This document shows, piece after piece, positions 43,626-51,660 of a DNA stretch of 64,000 nt. Where the stretch lies: assembly GCA_963757115.1 (NCBI GenBank), contig CAVWQV010000001.1, positions 124,001-188,000 on the forward strand, in the 5' to 3' direction. How positions within the stretch are numbered: position 1 is the first letter of the stretch; the number at the start of each line of letters is the position of its first letter. The notes below the pieces were generated by a model, which was given only the letters and a program-made list of their open reading frames with translations, did not search any database and was not told the DNA's origin. Both the position numbers and the translations under genes were made by a program. Source of the DNA: CAVWQV01 sp963757115. Its GTDB lineage: Bacteria > Pseudomonadota > Alphaproteobacteria > Acetobacterales > Acetobacteraceae.

Positions 43626-44591
43626 GTGAGAGCCAACGGCGGCGTTCCACGGCGACGCCGGCACCGGCGGCGGTCCCAGGCGTTTCCGCGCCTTGGGACG
43701 TCCGCTAAGGAGGGCATGCCCATCCGGGTCGGCGCCTACGAGCTGACCAAGAAGGGTGCCGCACGCTACGACCCTCGCGACCTGTACCACCTGCTCGTGT
43801 CACTGAGCTGGCCCCAATTTCTGCTCCTAGTGCTCGTCGTCGTGCTGCTTATTCATATCGCTTTCGCGGTCTTGTACGTGGAAGCGCCAGGATCCATCGT
43901 CAACGCTCGCCCCGGCTCGTTTACCGACGCGTTCTTCTTCAGCGTCGAAACCTTGGCGACCGTGGGCTACGGCGTGATGGCGCCGGCGTCGCTGTATGGT
44001 CACGTGGTTTCGGCGACGGAAATCCTTTGCGGCATGACGTTTACGGCCATCATCACGGGGGTGATCTTCGTTCGGTTTTCCCGGCCGCGCGCCAAGATCG
44101 TCTACGCCTCGCACCCCGTGGTTACCAATTTCAACGGGCAGCCGACGCTCATGATCCGGATCGGCAACGGACGCCTCAGCCTGATGACAGACGCCCACGC
44201 CGAGCTCGCCGCGCTCATAATGGAGCGGACCGACGAGGGATCGCTGTTCCGCCGGGGCCATGATCTGCGCCTGCTGCGGGACCGGCTGCCGATGTTCGCG
44301 CTCACCTGGACGTTGATACACCCGATCGATGCTAACAGTCCGCTTGCGGGTTACGACTCCGCGCGCCTTATTGAAGGCGACGTACGACTGTATCTCACGG
44401 TGCAAGCGCGCGATCACACCATGGCCGTCGAGGTCTTCGACATGAAGGATTACGGTCCGCAGGACATCCTGTTCGGCATGCGCTATGTCGACGCGGTGAC
44501 GACCAACGCCGAAGGGCACACGGTTGCCGACCTGGGTCGACTCAGCCTCGTGGAGCCCGACGCCCAGAATGCCATGGTCGAGGGGGCGTGA
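43626..44591 (+). CDS. Kir-type inward-rectifier potassium channel (KirBac-like)
   Basis: A potassium channel of about 320 residues. The N-terminus contains AFPRLGTSAKEGMPIRVGAYELTKKGAARYDPRDLYHLLVSLSWPQFLLLVL (slide helix and TM1), then the pore loop with the selectivity filter TVGYGVMAPAS, and TM2 (EILCGMTFTAIITGVIFVRFSRPRAKIVYA). The C-terminal Kir domain follows (FNGQPTLMIRIGNGRLSLMTDAHAELAALIMERTDEGS). GTG at 43626 gives a sensible N-terminus; ATG at 43716 also has a purine-rich AAGGAGGG but this overlaps conserved residues and is very close, so it is probably internal. These channels conduct K+ into the cell. Confidence 0.87.
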   Translation: MRANGGVPRRRRHRRRSQAFPRLGTSAKEGMPIRVGAYELTKKGAARYDPRDLYHLLVSLSWPQFLLLVLVVVLLIHIAFAVLYVEAPGSIVNARPGSFTDAFFFSVETLATVGYGVMAPASLYGHVVSATEILCGMTFTAIITGVIFVRFSRPRAKIVYASHPVVTNFNGQPTLMIRIGNGRLSLMTDAHAELAALIMERTDEGSLFRRGHDLRLLRDRLPMFALTWTLIHPIDANSPLAGYDSARLIEGDVRLYLTVQARDHTMAVEVFDMKDYGPQDILFGMRYVDAVTTNAEGHTVADLGRLSLVEPDAQNAMVEGA

Positions 44592-44685
44592 GCAGAGTCC
44601 TCTTTGGCTGCAGCTTTGCGGCGAAGCCGTTCTGAGGACTTCGGACAGCGCACGTTTGTTGCGCGCAACGGGCGAGTTTTGGCAT

Positions 44686-44701
44686 GGTGAACCGGTTCAC
44701 C
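44686..44701. promoter_or_regulatory. Perfect 16-base palindrome before the HtrA-type protease gene
   Basis: GGTGAACC directly followed by GGTTCACC, a perfect 16-base palindrome with no spacer, ends 10 bases before the protease ATG at 44712. There is only a weak Shine-Dalgarno (GGGGA) between them, so the site lies over the start region and could work as an operator or an RNA hairpin that hides it. Confidence 0.6.
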
Positions 44702-44711
44702 GGGGACCACC

Positions 44712-46106
44712 ATGTTTTACGCGCGCTTTCTCATTAGCTTATGCCTTGCTTTGCAAGGGCTGCCGCTCGCCCTCTATCGCCCCGTCGCTGCCGCCGAAAC
44801 ACGAACGGCGGTCTTGGCGCGACCCAACATGCTGGCGCCCGTGCTCGAAGCGGTGGTCAGCATCTCCACCGTCAAGTTCGTCGATGACCAGCCGGGCAAG
44901 GTGCCTCCGAGGCGGATCGACGGCTACGGGTCAGGCTTCATAGTCGACCCGGCGGGCACCATCGTCACCAACCGGCACGTGGTAGAAGGCACGACGAACA
45001 TCCAGGCCGTGCTCGAGGACGGCACGACCCTGCCCGCCACGCCGCTTTACATTGCCCAGGAAATCGATCTCGCAGTCCTGAAGGTGGACGCCGGCCGTAG
45101 GCTGCCAGCACTGGCCCTCGGCAACAGTGACAGCGTGCAGGTAGGCGATCCGGTGGTCGCCATCGGCAACCCTCTTATGCTCGGGTTCTCGGTGAGCGCC
45201 GGGATCGTTAGCGGCCTCAACCGCAACATCCTGTCGGGCGCGTTCGACAATTTCATCCAAACCGACGCCGCCATCAATCATGGCAATTCGGGCGGCCCTC
45301 TGGTGAACAGCGCGGGGAAGGTGATCGGCATCAACACCGCCATCTACTCGCCGACCGCGACCACCGGATCAGAGGGGCTCGGTTTTGCGGAACCCTCGAA
45401 CGACATCGCTTTCATCGTCGACCAGGTCCGCCGTTACGGCACCGTGCGCGCGGGCTGGATCGGTTTGGACGCGCAGACGGTGACGCCGGAGATCGCCCGC
45501 GCCCTCGGGATGGCGCGGCGCGAAGGGGCGATTGTCGCCGGCCTCGCTGCCAAGAGCCCTGCTCGGCAGGCGGGGCTGCGGGAGGGAGACGTGGTTCTCA
45601 AGCTCGACGACCGCGAGCCGGCGGATTCGCGGGCGCTCGCCCGCATGATCGCGGAAACCGCGCCCGACACCACGGTCACCCTCACCATCTGGCGGGAGGG
45701 GTTGCAATCCACGCTGCCGGTCAAAATCGCGGAGTGGAAAGACCACGCCACCAAGGAGGAGGGCGGTGAGCGGGTCGTGGTGGTCCGTGCCGATACCGTC
45801 GACTACGGCCTTGAGTTGGCGCCCTTGAACGAGGATGTCCGTCGCGAGCTTCACCTCAATGCAGGCCAGAAAGGGGCGGTGGTGAGTGAGGTGGCGGTCA
45901 ACAGTCCGGCCGCGGACGGCGGCTTCCGCAGCGGCGACGTCGTGCTTCGCGTGCAGATGGAGGCGGTCGACGGCCCGGATGAAGCCCGCCAGCTACTGGT
46001 CGACGCGCTCAAGCAGCGGCGCCCGGTGATCATCGTACTCGGTGCAGCGGACCGATGGTCTGCTTTGGCTCCCTCTGGCCGCGAGCTTCAGCAAAGGATG
46101 ACCTGA
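44712..46106 (+). CDS. HtrA/DegP-type periplasmic serine protease with two PDZ domains
   Basis: A 464-residue protease-chaperone. Signal peptide MFYARFLISLCLALQGLPLALYRPVAAA, then a trypsin-like domain with the triad in order: His in IVTNRHVVEGT, Asp in AQEIDLAVLKVDAG, Ser in INHGNSGGPLVNSAGKVIGINTAI. The activation loop reads NPLMLGFSVSAGIVSGLNRNI. PDZ1 is around GLAAKSPARQAGLREGDVVLKLDD and PDZ2 around EVAVNSPAADGGFRSGDVVLRVQMEAVDGPDEA. It degrades or refolds misfolded envelope proteins. A perfect palindrome ends just upstream, suggesting its own regulation. Confidence 0.93.
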   Translation: MFYARFLISLCLALQGLPLALYRPVAAAETRTAVLARPNMLAPVLEAVVSISTVKFVDDQPGKVPPRRIDGYGSGFIVDPAGTIVTNRHVVEGTTNIQAVLEDGTTLPATPLYIAQEIDLAVLKVDAGRRLPALALGNSDSVQVGDPVVAIGNPLMLGFSVSAGIVSGLNRNILSGAFDNFIQTDAAINHGNSGGPLVNSAGKVIGINTAIYSPTATTGSEGLGFAEPSNDIAFIVDQVRRYGTVRAGWIGLDAQTVTPEIARALGMARREGAIVAGLAAKSPARQAGLREGDVVLKLDDREPADSRALARMIAETAPDTTVTLTIWREGLQSTLPVKIAEWKDHATKEEGGERVVVVRADTVDYGLELAPLNEDVRRELHLNAGQKGAVVSEVAVNSPAADGGFRSGDVVLRVQMEAVDGPDEARQLLVDALKQRRPVIIVLGAADRWSALAPSGRELQQRMT

Positions 46107-46238
46107 CCTCGGCTCACGCCCGCTCGGCCTTCAGCGCAATGCGTTGATCGCGGCGTGGAGACAGGCCGCTTTGCAAGCCGCCGGTCGGGTGCGACACCGG
46201 CCGCCCGGTCCTCCCGGCGGAAGCTTGGGAGAATGCGG

Positions 46239-47426
46239 ATGAGTGGTGCGATCTTGGCTGTGAACGCGGGCTCGTCCAGCCTGAAATTTGCTCTGTACGT
46301 GAATGGCGAGCAGGGGCTCGCCGAGCACGGCCGGGGCGAGATCGAGGGGATCGGCGGGGCCGCCCATCTGATCGCCCGCAACCAGGCAGGCGACGTGCTC
46401 GCCGAGCGCCGATGGGAGGAGGGCAAGAGCGGCACGCACGAGGCGTTTCTCGGCGAGCTGTTCGCGATCGTGGAGCGCGAGCTTGGGGCCGACCAACTCG
46501 TCGGGGTCGGCCATCGGATCGTGCATGGTGGCGAGACGCTCATCGAACCCGTCCTCGTCACGCCGGGAACGATGCGGGCGATGGAATCCCTGATTCCGCT
46601 GGCGCCGTTGCATCAGCCGCACAACTTGGAGCCGATCCGGGCCGTGCAGGCAACCCGCCCTGGTCTCAAGCAGGTCGCCTGCTTCGACACGGCGTTCCAT
46701 CATGCGCTTCCCTTAGTGGCTGCTCAGCTCGCCTTGCCGCCCGAGGTGACCCAAGGCGGCGTCCGCAGATACGGGTTCCACGGGCTTTCCTACGAGTACC
46801 TGGCTGGTGCTTTGCGGGAGCAGGCGCCGGCGCTCGCCGGGGGCCGCGTGATTGCCGCGCATCTTGGCAACGGGGCGAGCCTCTGCGCGCTGCGGGACGG
46901 GCGGAGCGTCGACACCACCATGAGCTTCACTGCACTGGACGGGCTGGTGATGGGAACCCGGCCGGGTGCGATCGACCCCGGTGTGTTGCTCTATCTGCTC
47001 CGGGAACGCGGCATGGATGCGAAGGTCCTGGAGGACCTGCTTTACCACCGCTCCGGCCTGCTCGGCGTGTCCGGGGTTTCCGCCGACATGCGCGCATTGG
47101 CGTCAAGCGCCGAGCCGCGGGCAAAGGAGGCGATTGCACTATTCTGCTACCGCGCCGCTTGCAGCGTCGGCGCGCTCGCGGTGGCACTTGGCGGGCTCGA
47201 TGGCATCGTGTTTTCCGCCGGCATCGGCGAGCACGCGCCGGACATTCGCGCCCGCATCTGTCAGCAACTGCAGTGGCTGGGGCTGCGCCTCAACTCTGCG
47301 CGCAACGGCCGGGGCAAGGGTCGGATCAGCGAGGATGGTTGTGCGGTCGAGGCCTGGGTTCTGCCCACGGACGAGGAGGCCGTCATCGCCCGCCACACCG
47401 CGCGATTGCTCGCGGCAGAGACTTGA
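46239..47426 (+). CDS. ackA: Acetate/butyrate kinase
   Basis: A 395-residue acetate kinase, which phosphorylates acetate with ATP to give acetyl phosphate. Both PROSITE-type signatures are visible: LAVNAGSSSLKFAL at the start and GHRIVHGGETLIEPVLVT. The catalytic-site segments HQPHNLEPIRAV, RRYGFHGLSYEYLA, AAHLGNGASLCALRDGRSVDTTMSFTALDGLVMGTRPGAIDPG and GIVFSAGIGEHAPDIRARICQ are complete. ATG at 46239 was chosen for spacing to GGGA; ATG at 46233 is equivalent. Its usual partner phosphotransacetylase is not in the window, so it stands alone. Confidence 0.93.
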   Translation: MSGAILAVNAGSSSLKFALYVNGEQGLAEHGRGEIEGIGGAAHLIARNQAGDVLAERRWEEGKSGTHEAFLGELFAIVERELGADQLVGVGHRIVHGGETLIEPVLVTPGTMRAMESLIPLAPLHQPHNLEPIRAVQATRPGLKQVACFDTAFHHALPLVAAQLALPPEVTQGGVRRYGFHGLSYEYLAGALREQAPALAGGRVIAAHLGNGASLCALRDGRSVDTTMSFTALDGLVMGTRPGAIDPGVLLYLLRERGMDAKVLEDLLYHRSGLLGVSGVSADMRALASSAEPRAKEAIALFCYRAACSVGALAVALGGLDGIVFSAGIGEHAPDIRARICQQLQWLGLRLNSARNGRGKGRISEDGCAVEAWVLPTDEEAVIARHTARLLAAET

Positions 47427-47456
47427 GCGACACCGGGCGCGGTTGGCCGGCGGGTT

Positions 47457-48584
47457 CTAGTGCCGCAACAGCGCGAGCACGATTTCAACCGCGATCAGCA
47501 ACAGGATGACCACTTCCAGCAGCTCCGAGCGGTTCCCCGAGGCCTCGTCGTACAGCGCCGCATAGGTGTCGCGGATGATCGCAAGCTTGCGTTCCACCGC
47601 GGCGCTGACGGTCGGCACGCGAAACAGATCGAGTGCCGCGGCGTAGATGCGCGCGAGATAGACGTCCTCGGTCACCTGGAGGGCGTTTTCCACGCGCTCC
47701 GTCAATTCCGTGACCTCGGCCACAAGCGTGTATAGCCGGCGCGCAAGACCGGAGAAGCGTCGCGCGGCGAGCAGCCCGCGGGTTCGGCGCGTCGCTTCAA
47801 CGAGATCGTACATGCGGGGCAGCTCGGCATCGAGCAGCTCGTCATAGTAGCGCATCTCCAGCAGCTGCGCGTTGGCCACCTCGAGGACGTCGATCACGTC
47901 CGAATCCCCCCGCGGCTCGTAGATGAACGCGCGATCCCAGGTCAGAGCCACGAGGTCGTCCGTGTAGTAGGAATACCGGTGACGAAGCAGGTCCTGCCGC
48001 GCGGCGTCCGACAAGCGCCGCTGCTCGCCCGACAACAGCGGCACCAGATCGACGCGGCGCTGCACCATTTCAGCGGTTAGTGGCTCATCGAAGGCGTTTG
48101 CGACGCCTAGGAGATAGTCCTCCTCGAGGGTGGAGACCGCGGGCCGTTCCAGCGCGCCATCGACGCCCTCCCGCACTCGATCGAGCAGTTCGCGCCAGAT
48201 CGGGTTGTCGGTGGCGAGCCCGACGCAGCGGTCGACGGCATTGAGCCGAAAGGCGAAACTCGCCCAGGACAGCCCACTCGCGCCGACGCGTAGAGCGAGG
48301 CTGACGACGCCGAAGTCGTAGAGGCGGGCGGTCACGGTGGCAGTCGCCGGGCCGGTGTCCAGCGCCAACTCGACCGGATCGAGCCCGAGCACCAGCGGAG
48401 GCACATCGAATGCCACCGCCTTGGCCGGCGTAGCGCTAAGCCTGCTCCGCGCGCTGCCACCGCCGGACCGCTTGGCCCAGACCCTTTCAGCCTGGCCGAG
48501 GTCGATCGCATACGCGATGTCGAACAGCCGGTAGGCGACGACGTAGCCTGCGACGACGGTCAGCTCAGGCTCGAAGGTGGACAC
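47457..48584 (-). CDS. DUF155/RMD1-like membrane protein
   Basis: A 375-residue protein with the layout of the DUF155 family. The C-terminal half (LYTLVAEVTELTERVENALQVTEDVYLARIYAAALDLFRVPTVSAAVERKLAIIRDTYAALYDEASGNRSELLEVVILLLIAVEIVLALLRH) matches, including YLARIY, KLAIIRDTYAALYDE and the terminal hydrophobic helix after NRSELLE. Yeast RMD1/RMD8 and mitochondrial RMND1 belong to this family; bacterial members are uncharacterised membrane proteins. GTG start at 48584, three bases after the stop of the small upstream gene, so the two form an operon. Convergent with acetate kinase. Confidence 0.82.
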   Translation of the reverse strand: MSTFEPELTVVAGYVVAYRLFDIAYAIDLGQAERVWAKRSGGGSARSRLSATPAKAVAFDVPPLVLGLDPVELALDTGPATATVTARLYDFGVVSLALRVGASGLSWASFAFRLNAVDRCVGLATDNPIWRELLDRVREGVDGALERPAVSTLEEDYLLGVANAFDEPLTAEMVQRRVDLVPLLSGEQRRLSDAARQDLLRHRYSYYTDDLVALTWDRAFIYEPRGDSDVIDVLEVANAQLLEMRYYDELLDAELPRMYDLVEATRRTRGLLAARRFSGLARRLYTLVAEVTELTERVENALQVTEDVYLARIYAAALDLFRVPTVSAAVERKLAIIRDTYAALYDEASGNRSELLEVVILLLIAVEIVLALLRH

Positions 48585-48587
48585 GCG

Positions 48588-48884
48588 TCAAGCCGATGAC
48601 GGCTCGCTCCTTGTCAGGAACCGGCGGGCGGCGGCTGGATCGATCAGGGCGTGAACGTCGAACCTGGCGGGAACGATATCGGCCCAAGCATTCAGGTGCG
48701 CGTGCAGCGTTTCGTTGGAGGCAACGTCGAACAGCACCACCGCACCTCGCCCCACCTTCGCGTGGACCGATCGGACTTCCCCGGCATCGATCAGGGGTTG
48801 GATCCAGGACCAGAAGCGCTGACGCGCCGGAGCCACTGAGGTCGGCGGCTCCGGCCGGGGCTCACTAATGACGAGAAACAGCAT
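48588..48884 (-). CDS. Small muconolactone-isomerase-like (DUF3303-type) protein
   Basis: A 98-residue protein, MLFLVISEPRPEPPTSVAPARQRFWSWIQPLIDAGEVRSVHAKVGRGAVVLFDVASNETLHAHLNAWADIVPARFDVHALID. The pattern of a beta strand, helix (FWSWIQPLIDAG), strand, then the FDVASNETLHAHLNAW helix fits a ferredoxin-like dimeric alpha/beta protein of the muconolactone isomerase/YCII group. Catalytic residues of true isomerases cannot be confirmed. It is directly upstream of the DUF155 gene (three-base gap) and downstream of LysR on the same strand. Confidence 0.7.
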   Translation of the reverse strand: MLFLVISEPRPEPPTSVAPARQRFWSWIQPLIDAGEVRSVHAKVGRGAVVLFDVASNETLHAHLNAWADIVPARFDVHALIDPAAARRFLTRSEPSSA

Positions 48885-48911
48885 GGGCGCTCCCGCGAGG
48901 TTGGCCCCGCG

Positions 48912-49796
48912 TCAGTGGATCTCGGCGAGCCGGGCGAGCAGGAAGTCGCGGAACACCGCGACCCGCTTCGAATTGCGCAGCTCCTCGGGATAAACGAAGA
49001 AGACGTCGACCTTGGGTGCCTTCAGCTCAGGCAGCAGCCGCACCACGCCAGCGTCCTCCGTCAGCATAAAGTCGGGCAAGGCCCCGACCCCGAGGCCGGA
49101 CTGGATCGCGAGCAGCATGGCTTGCGTGCTGTTCACCTCCAGCAGGGCGCGGCGCGGATTGCCCGGCCGGCGACCGATGTCGGCCAGCCAGTTGATGTCC
49201 TCGACCGGCATCCGGTACTGCCCGAAAAGGATGAGCTGGTGCGCGTCCAGATCCTCAGCCTGTTGGGGAACCCCATGCGCCTTCAGATAGTCGGGCGACG
49301 CGCAGACCACCCACTCGAGGGTCAGGAGATGCCGCTGCACCAGATCGGGCTGCTTCGGCGGATGCATCCGGATCGCAACGTCGGCCACTCGCATCGCCAG
49401 ATCGAGGTCGGTGTCATCCAACAGCAGGGTGATCGAAACGTCGGGATATGCCTGAAGAAAGCCCTGCAGGCGCGGGGCGAGCCAAGCGCCGCCGAACCCG
49501 AACGTGGTGGTCACCTTGAGCCGTCCGGCCGGCTTCTCCTTGCTTTCGGCTAGCAACGCCTCCGTCATCGCAAGCTTGGCGAACACCTCGCGCACCGTTC
49601 GGTGCAATTGCTCGCCCTGCTCCGTCAGGATCAGCCCCCGCGCGTGGCGGTGGAACAGAGGCACTTGCAACAATTCCTCGAGTGCGGAGATCTGCCGGGA
49701 AACGGCCGACTGGCTGAGGCTCAACGTGTCGCCCGCGTGCGTGAAGCTGCCGGCCTCCGCGACGGCGTGGAAGACCCGCAGCTTGTCCCAGTCCAT
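48912..49796 (-). CDS. LysR-family regulator next to trxB
   Basis: A 294-residue LysR regulator. The N-terminal winged helix starts MDWDKLRVFHAVAEAGSFTHAGDTLSLSQSAVSRQISALEELLQVPLFHRHARGLILTEQGEQL, the classic LysR HTH. The effector domain follows (KVTTTFGFGGAWLAPRLQGFLQAYPDVSITLLLDDTDLDLAMRVADVAIRM). The MDWDKLRVFHAVAEAGSFTHAG N-terminus is found in the rhizobial LysR gene that sits beside trxB, as here. The two Met codons at 49799 and 49796 are equivalent. Effector unknown; it may respond to redox state. Confidence 0.9.
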   Translation of the reverse strand: MDWDKLRVFHAVAEAGSFTHAGDTLSLSQSAVSRQISALEELLQVPLFHRHARGLILTEQGEQLHRTVREVFAKLAMTEALLAESKEKPAGRLKVTTTFGFGGAWLAPRLQGFLQAYPDVSITLLLDDTDLDLAMRVADVAIRMHPPKQPDLVQRHLLTLEWVVCASPDYLKAHGVPQQAEDLDAHQLILFGQYRMPVEDINWLADIGRRPGNPRRALLEVNSTQAMLLAIQSGLGVGALPDFMLTEDAGVVRLLPELKAPKVDVFFVYPEELRNSKRVAVFRDFLLARLAEIH

Positions 49797-50000
49797 CATG
49801 GCCCCTTCCGTCCAGGCTCCGCGTGCGACCCTGCTGGGTCTGTTCCGGCCCGTTGACCGGAGCAACGGGCTCTCGCTCGGGTGCCGGTAGAGTGACGAAT
49901 GAACCGCGCCGGCTGCAATCCCGCTATGCTTTCCGATCCGGCCGACATCTTCGGCCTACCGTGCGCGGATGCAACCAATTCGTGGGAAGACCGGCGGCAA

Positions 50001-51002
50001 TCAATCCCAGGCGCCGATCATCGGCGTCTCGCGCGCGCTGGCCCGCTCGCCCGGATCCGGAGCGTGCTCGGCGAGGAACTTTTCCGCCTCCAGCGCCGCC
50101 ATGCATCCCATGCCGGCGGCCGTCACCGCTTGACGGAACTTGGCGTCGGCCACATCGCCCGCCGCGAACACGCCGGGGCAGGACGTGGCGGTGGACCACG
50201 GTGCGATCGCGATGTAGCCGGCTGCATCAAGATCGAGCTGGCCCCGGAACAGCGCCGTGGCAGGATCGTGGCCAATGGCCACGAACACGCCCTCGGTAGG
50301 GAGGTCGCGTACCGCGCCCGTGCGGCGATCGCGGAGCCGTAGGCCGGTGACCGCCTTCGCCGGCGCCTCCCGGCCGAGCACCTCCTCGACGACACTGTCC
50401 CAGACCACCTCCACCTTGGGATTGCGGAACAGCCGATCCTGCAGGATGCCCTCGGCGCGGAGGCGGTCGCGACGGTGGATCAAGGTAACCTTGGTGGCGT
50501 GGTTGGTGAGAAAGAGCGCCTCCTCGACCGCGGTGTTGCCACCGCCCACGACGGCCACCTCCTTGCCTCGGAAGAAGAAGCCATCGCACGTAGCGCAGGC
50601 GGAAACGCCCGCCCCGGCGAACAGGCGCTCGGACGGAATGCCGAGCCATCGCGCCTGCGCCCCGGTGGCCACGATCACGGTTTCGGCTAAAAAGGCGTCG
50701 CCCGAGTCGGTCGAGCAGCGAAACGGATGCACCGAGAAATCGACGGCAGTTACGAGGTCATGGACGATGCGGGCGCCGACATGCTCGGCTTGCGTCGCCA
50801 TCTGATCCATCAGCCACGGCCCCTGGATCACGTCGGCGAACCCGGGGTAGTTCTCCACGTCGGTCGTGATGGTCAGCTGGCCACCGGGTTGAAGGCCGGC
50901 CACCAGGGTGGGAGCGAGGTTAGCGCGGGCCGCATAGATGGCCGCCGTATAGCCGGCGGCTCCGGCGCCGATAATGAGTACGCGCGTCTGGTGGGTGTTC
51001 AT
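50001..51002 (-). CDS. trxB: Thioredoxin reductase
   Basis: A 333-residue flavoprotein that uses NADPH to reduce thioredoxin. FAD-binding GAGAAGYTAAIYAARANLAPTLVAGLQPGGQLTITTDVENYPGF is typical; the redox-active CATC occurs in SACATCDGFFFRGKEVAVVGGGNTAVEEALFLTNHATKVTLIHRRDRLRAE, where GGGNTA binds NADPH, and GVFAAGDVADAKFRQAVTAAGMGCMAALEAEKFL ends the second FAD motif. ATG at 51002. It lies between a LysR gene and a divergent Lrp gene, the usual alphaproteobacterial order. The C-terminal tail (SARETPMIGAWD) is not conserved. Confidence 0.97.
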   Translation of the reverse strand: MNTHQTRVLIIGAGAAGYTAAIYAARANLAPTLVAGLQPGGQLTITTDVENYPGFADVIQGPWLMDQMATQAEHVGARIVHDLVTAVDFSVHPFRCSTDSGDAFLAETVIVATGAQARWLGIPSERLFAGAGVSACATCDGFFFRGKEVAVVGGGNTAVEEALFLTNHATKVTLIHRRDRLRAEGILQDRLFRNPKVEVVWDSVVEEVLGREAPAKAVTGLRLRDRRTGAVRDLPTEGVFVAIGHDPATALFRGQLDLDAAGYIAIAPWSTATSCPGVFAAGDVADAKFRQAVTAAGMGCMAALEAEKFLAEHAPDPGERASARETPMIGAWD

Positions 51003-51160
51003 TCAGCTGATCCTGGGCCGCGTTCGCGAAATATCGGCAGCATTGCCGCAGCAAACAAGGAAGTTCGAATTGGGCTTGCCTCGGTTCCGGCACGAAATTT
51101 ATTTCGCGTTGGCTGTGGCTGCCGCACGATGCTCACTTCCGCTGTGCTTGAACCCAACTC

Positions 51161-51640
51161 ATGAAGTCGCCTTCCGCCTCTCTGCCTTTTCTCGACACGG
51201 TCGATCGGCGCATTCTCGCAGAGCTCCAGGCGGACGGGCGCGTGACAAATGTCGAACTGGCGCGCCGCGCCGGCATCTCCGCCCCTCCGTGCCTGCGGCG
51301 AATGCGCCGGCTGGAGGAGGCCGGGGTGATCCGGGGCTATCAAGCGATCAGCGATCCCCAGAAACTCGGCTGGGAAATTACCTTCTTCGCCCTCGTGGGC
51401 CTGGAAAGTCAGAAGGAGCGGGTGCTGGCCGCATTCGAGCAAGCGGTCGCCGCATGGCCGGAAGTGCGCGAGTGCCACATGATCCGTGGCGGAGGGGATT
51501 TCCTGCTGAAGCTGGTCGCGCGTGATACCGCCCACGAGAACCAGTTGACGCAGTGCCTCACGGGAATGGCCACGGTCAGCCGGGTGCAAACTCTGCAGAC
51601 CATCCGTACCAGCCGAAGCCTGCCGGGAGTGCCGCTGTAG
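51161..51640 (+). CDS. lrp: Lrp/AsnC-family regulator
   Basis: A 159-residue Lrp/AsnC regulator. HTH region: DTVDRRILAELQADGRVTNVELARRAGISAPPCLRRMRRLEEAGVIRGYQAISDPQKLG, followed by the RAM ligand-binding domain (ITFFALVGLESQKERVLAAFEQAVAAWPEVRECHMIRGGGDFLLKLVARD). Such proteins respond to amino acids. Divergent from trxB across a 158-base promoter region; the Lrp/TrxB/LysR order recurs in rhizobia. ATG at 51161. Confidence 0.95.
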   Translation: MKSPSASLPFLDTVDRRILAELQADGRVTNVELARRAGISAPPCLRRMRRLEEAGVIRGYQAISDPQKLGWEITFFALVGLESQKERVLAAFEQAVAAWPEVRECHMIRGGGDFLLKLVARDTAHENQLTQCLTGMATVSRVQTLQTIRTSRSLPGVPL

Positions 51641-51660
51641 CTATCTCGCGGTCTCTCTGC

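Noticed and set aside
43707..43718. Shine-Dalgarno AAGGAGGG as the start of the potassium channel at 43716
   Set aside because: It is only two to three bases from the ATG and encodes conserved residues (AKEGMP), so it is likely coincidental; the GTG at 43626 keeps the family N-terminus.
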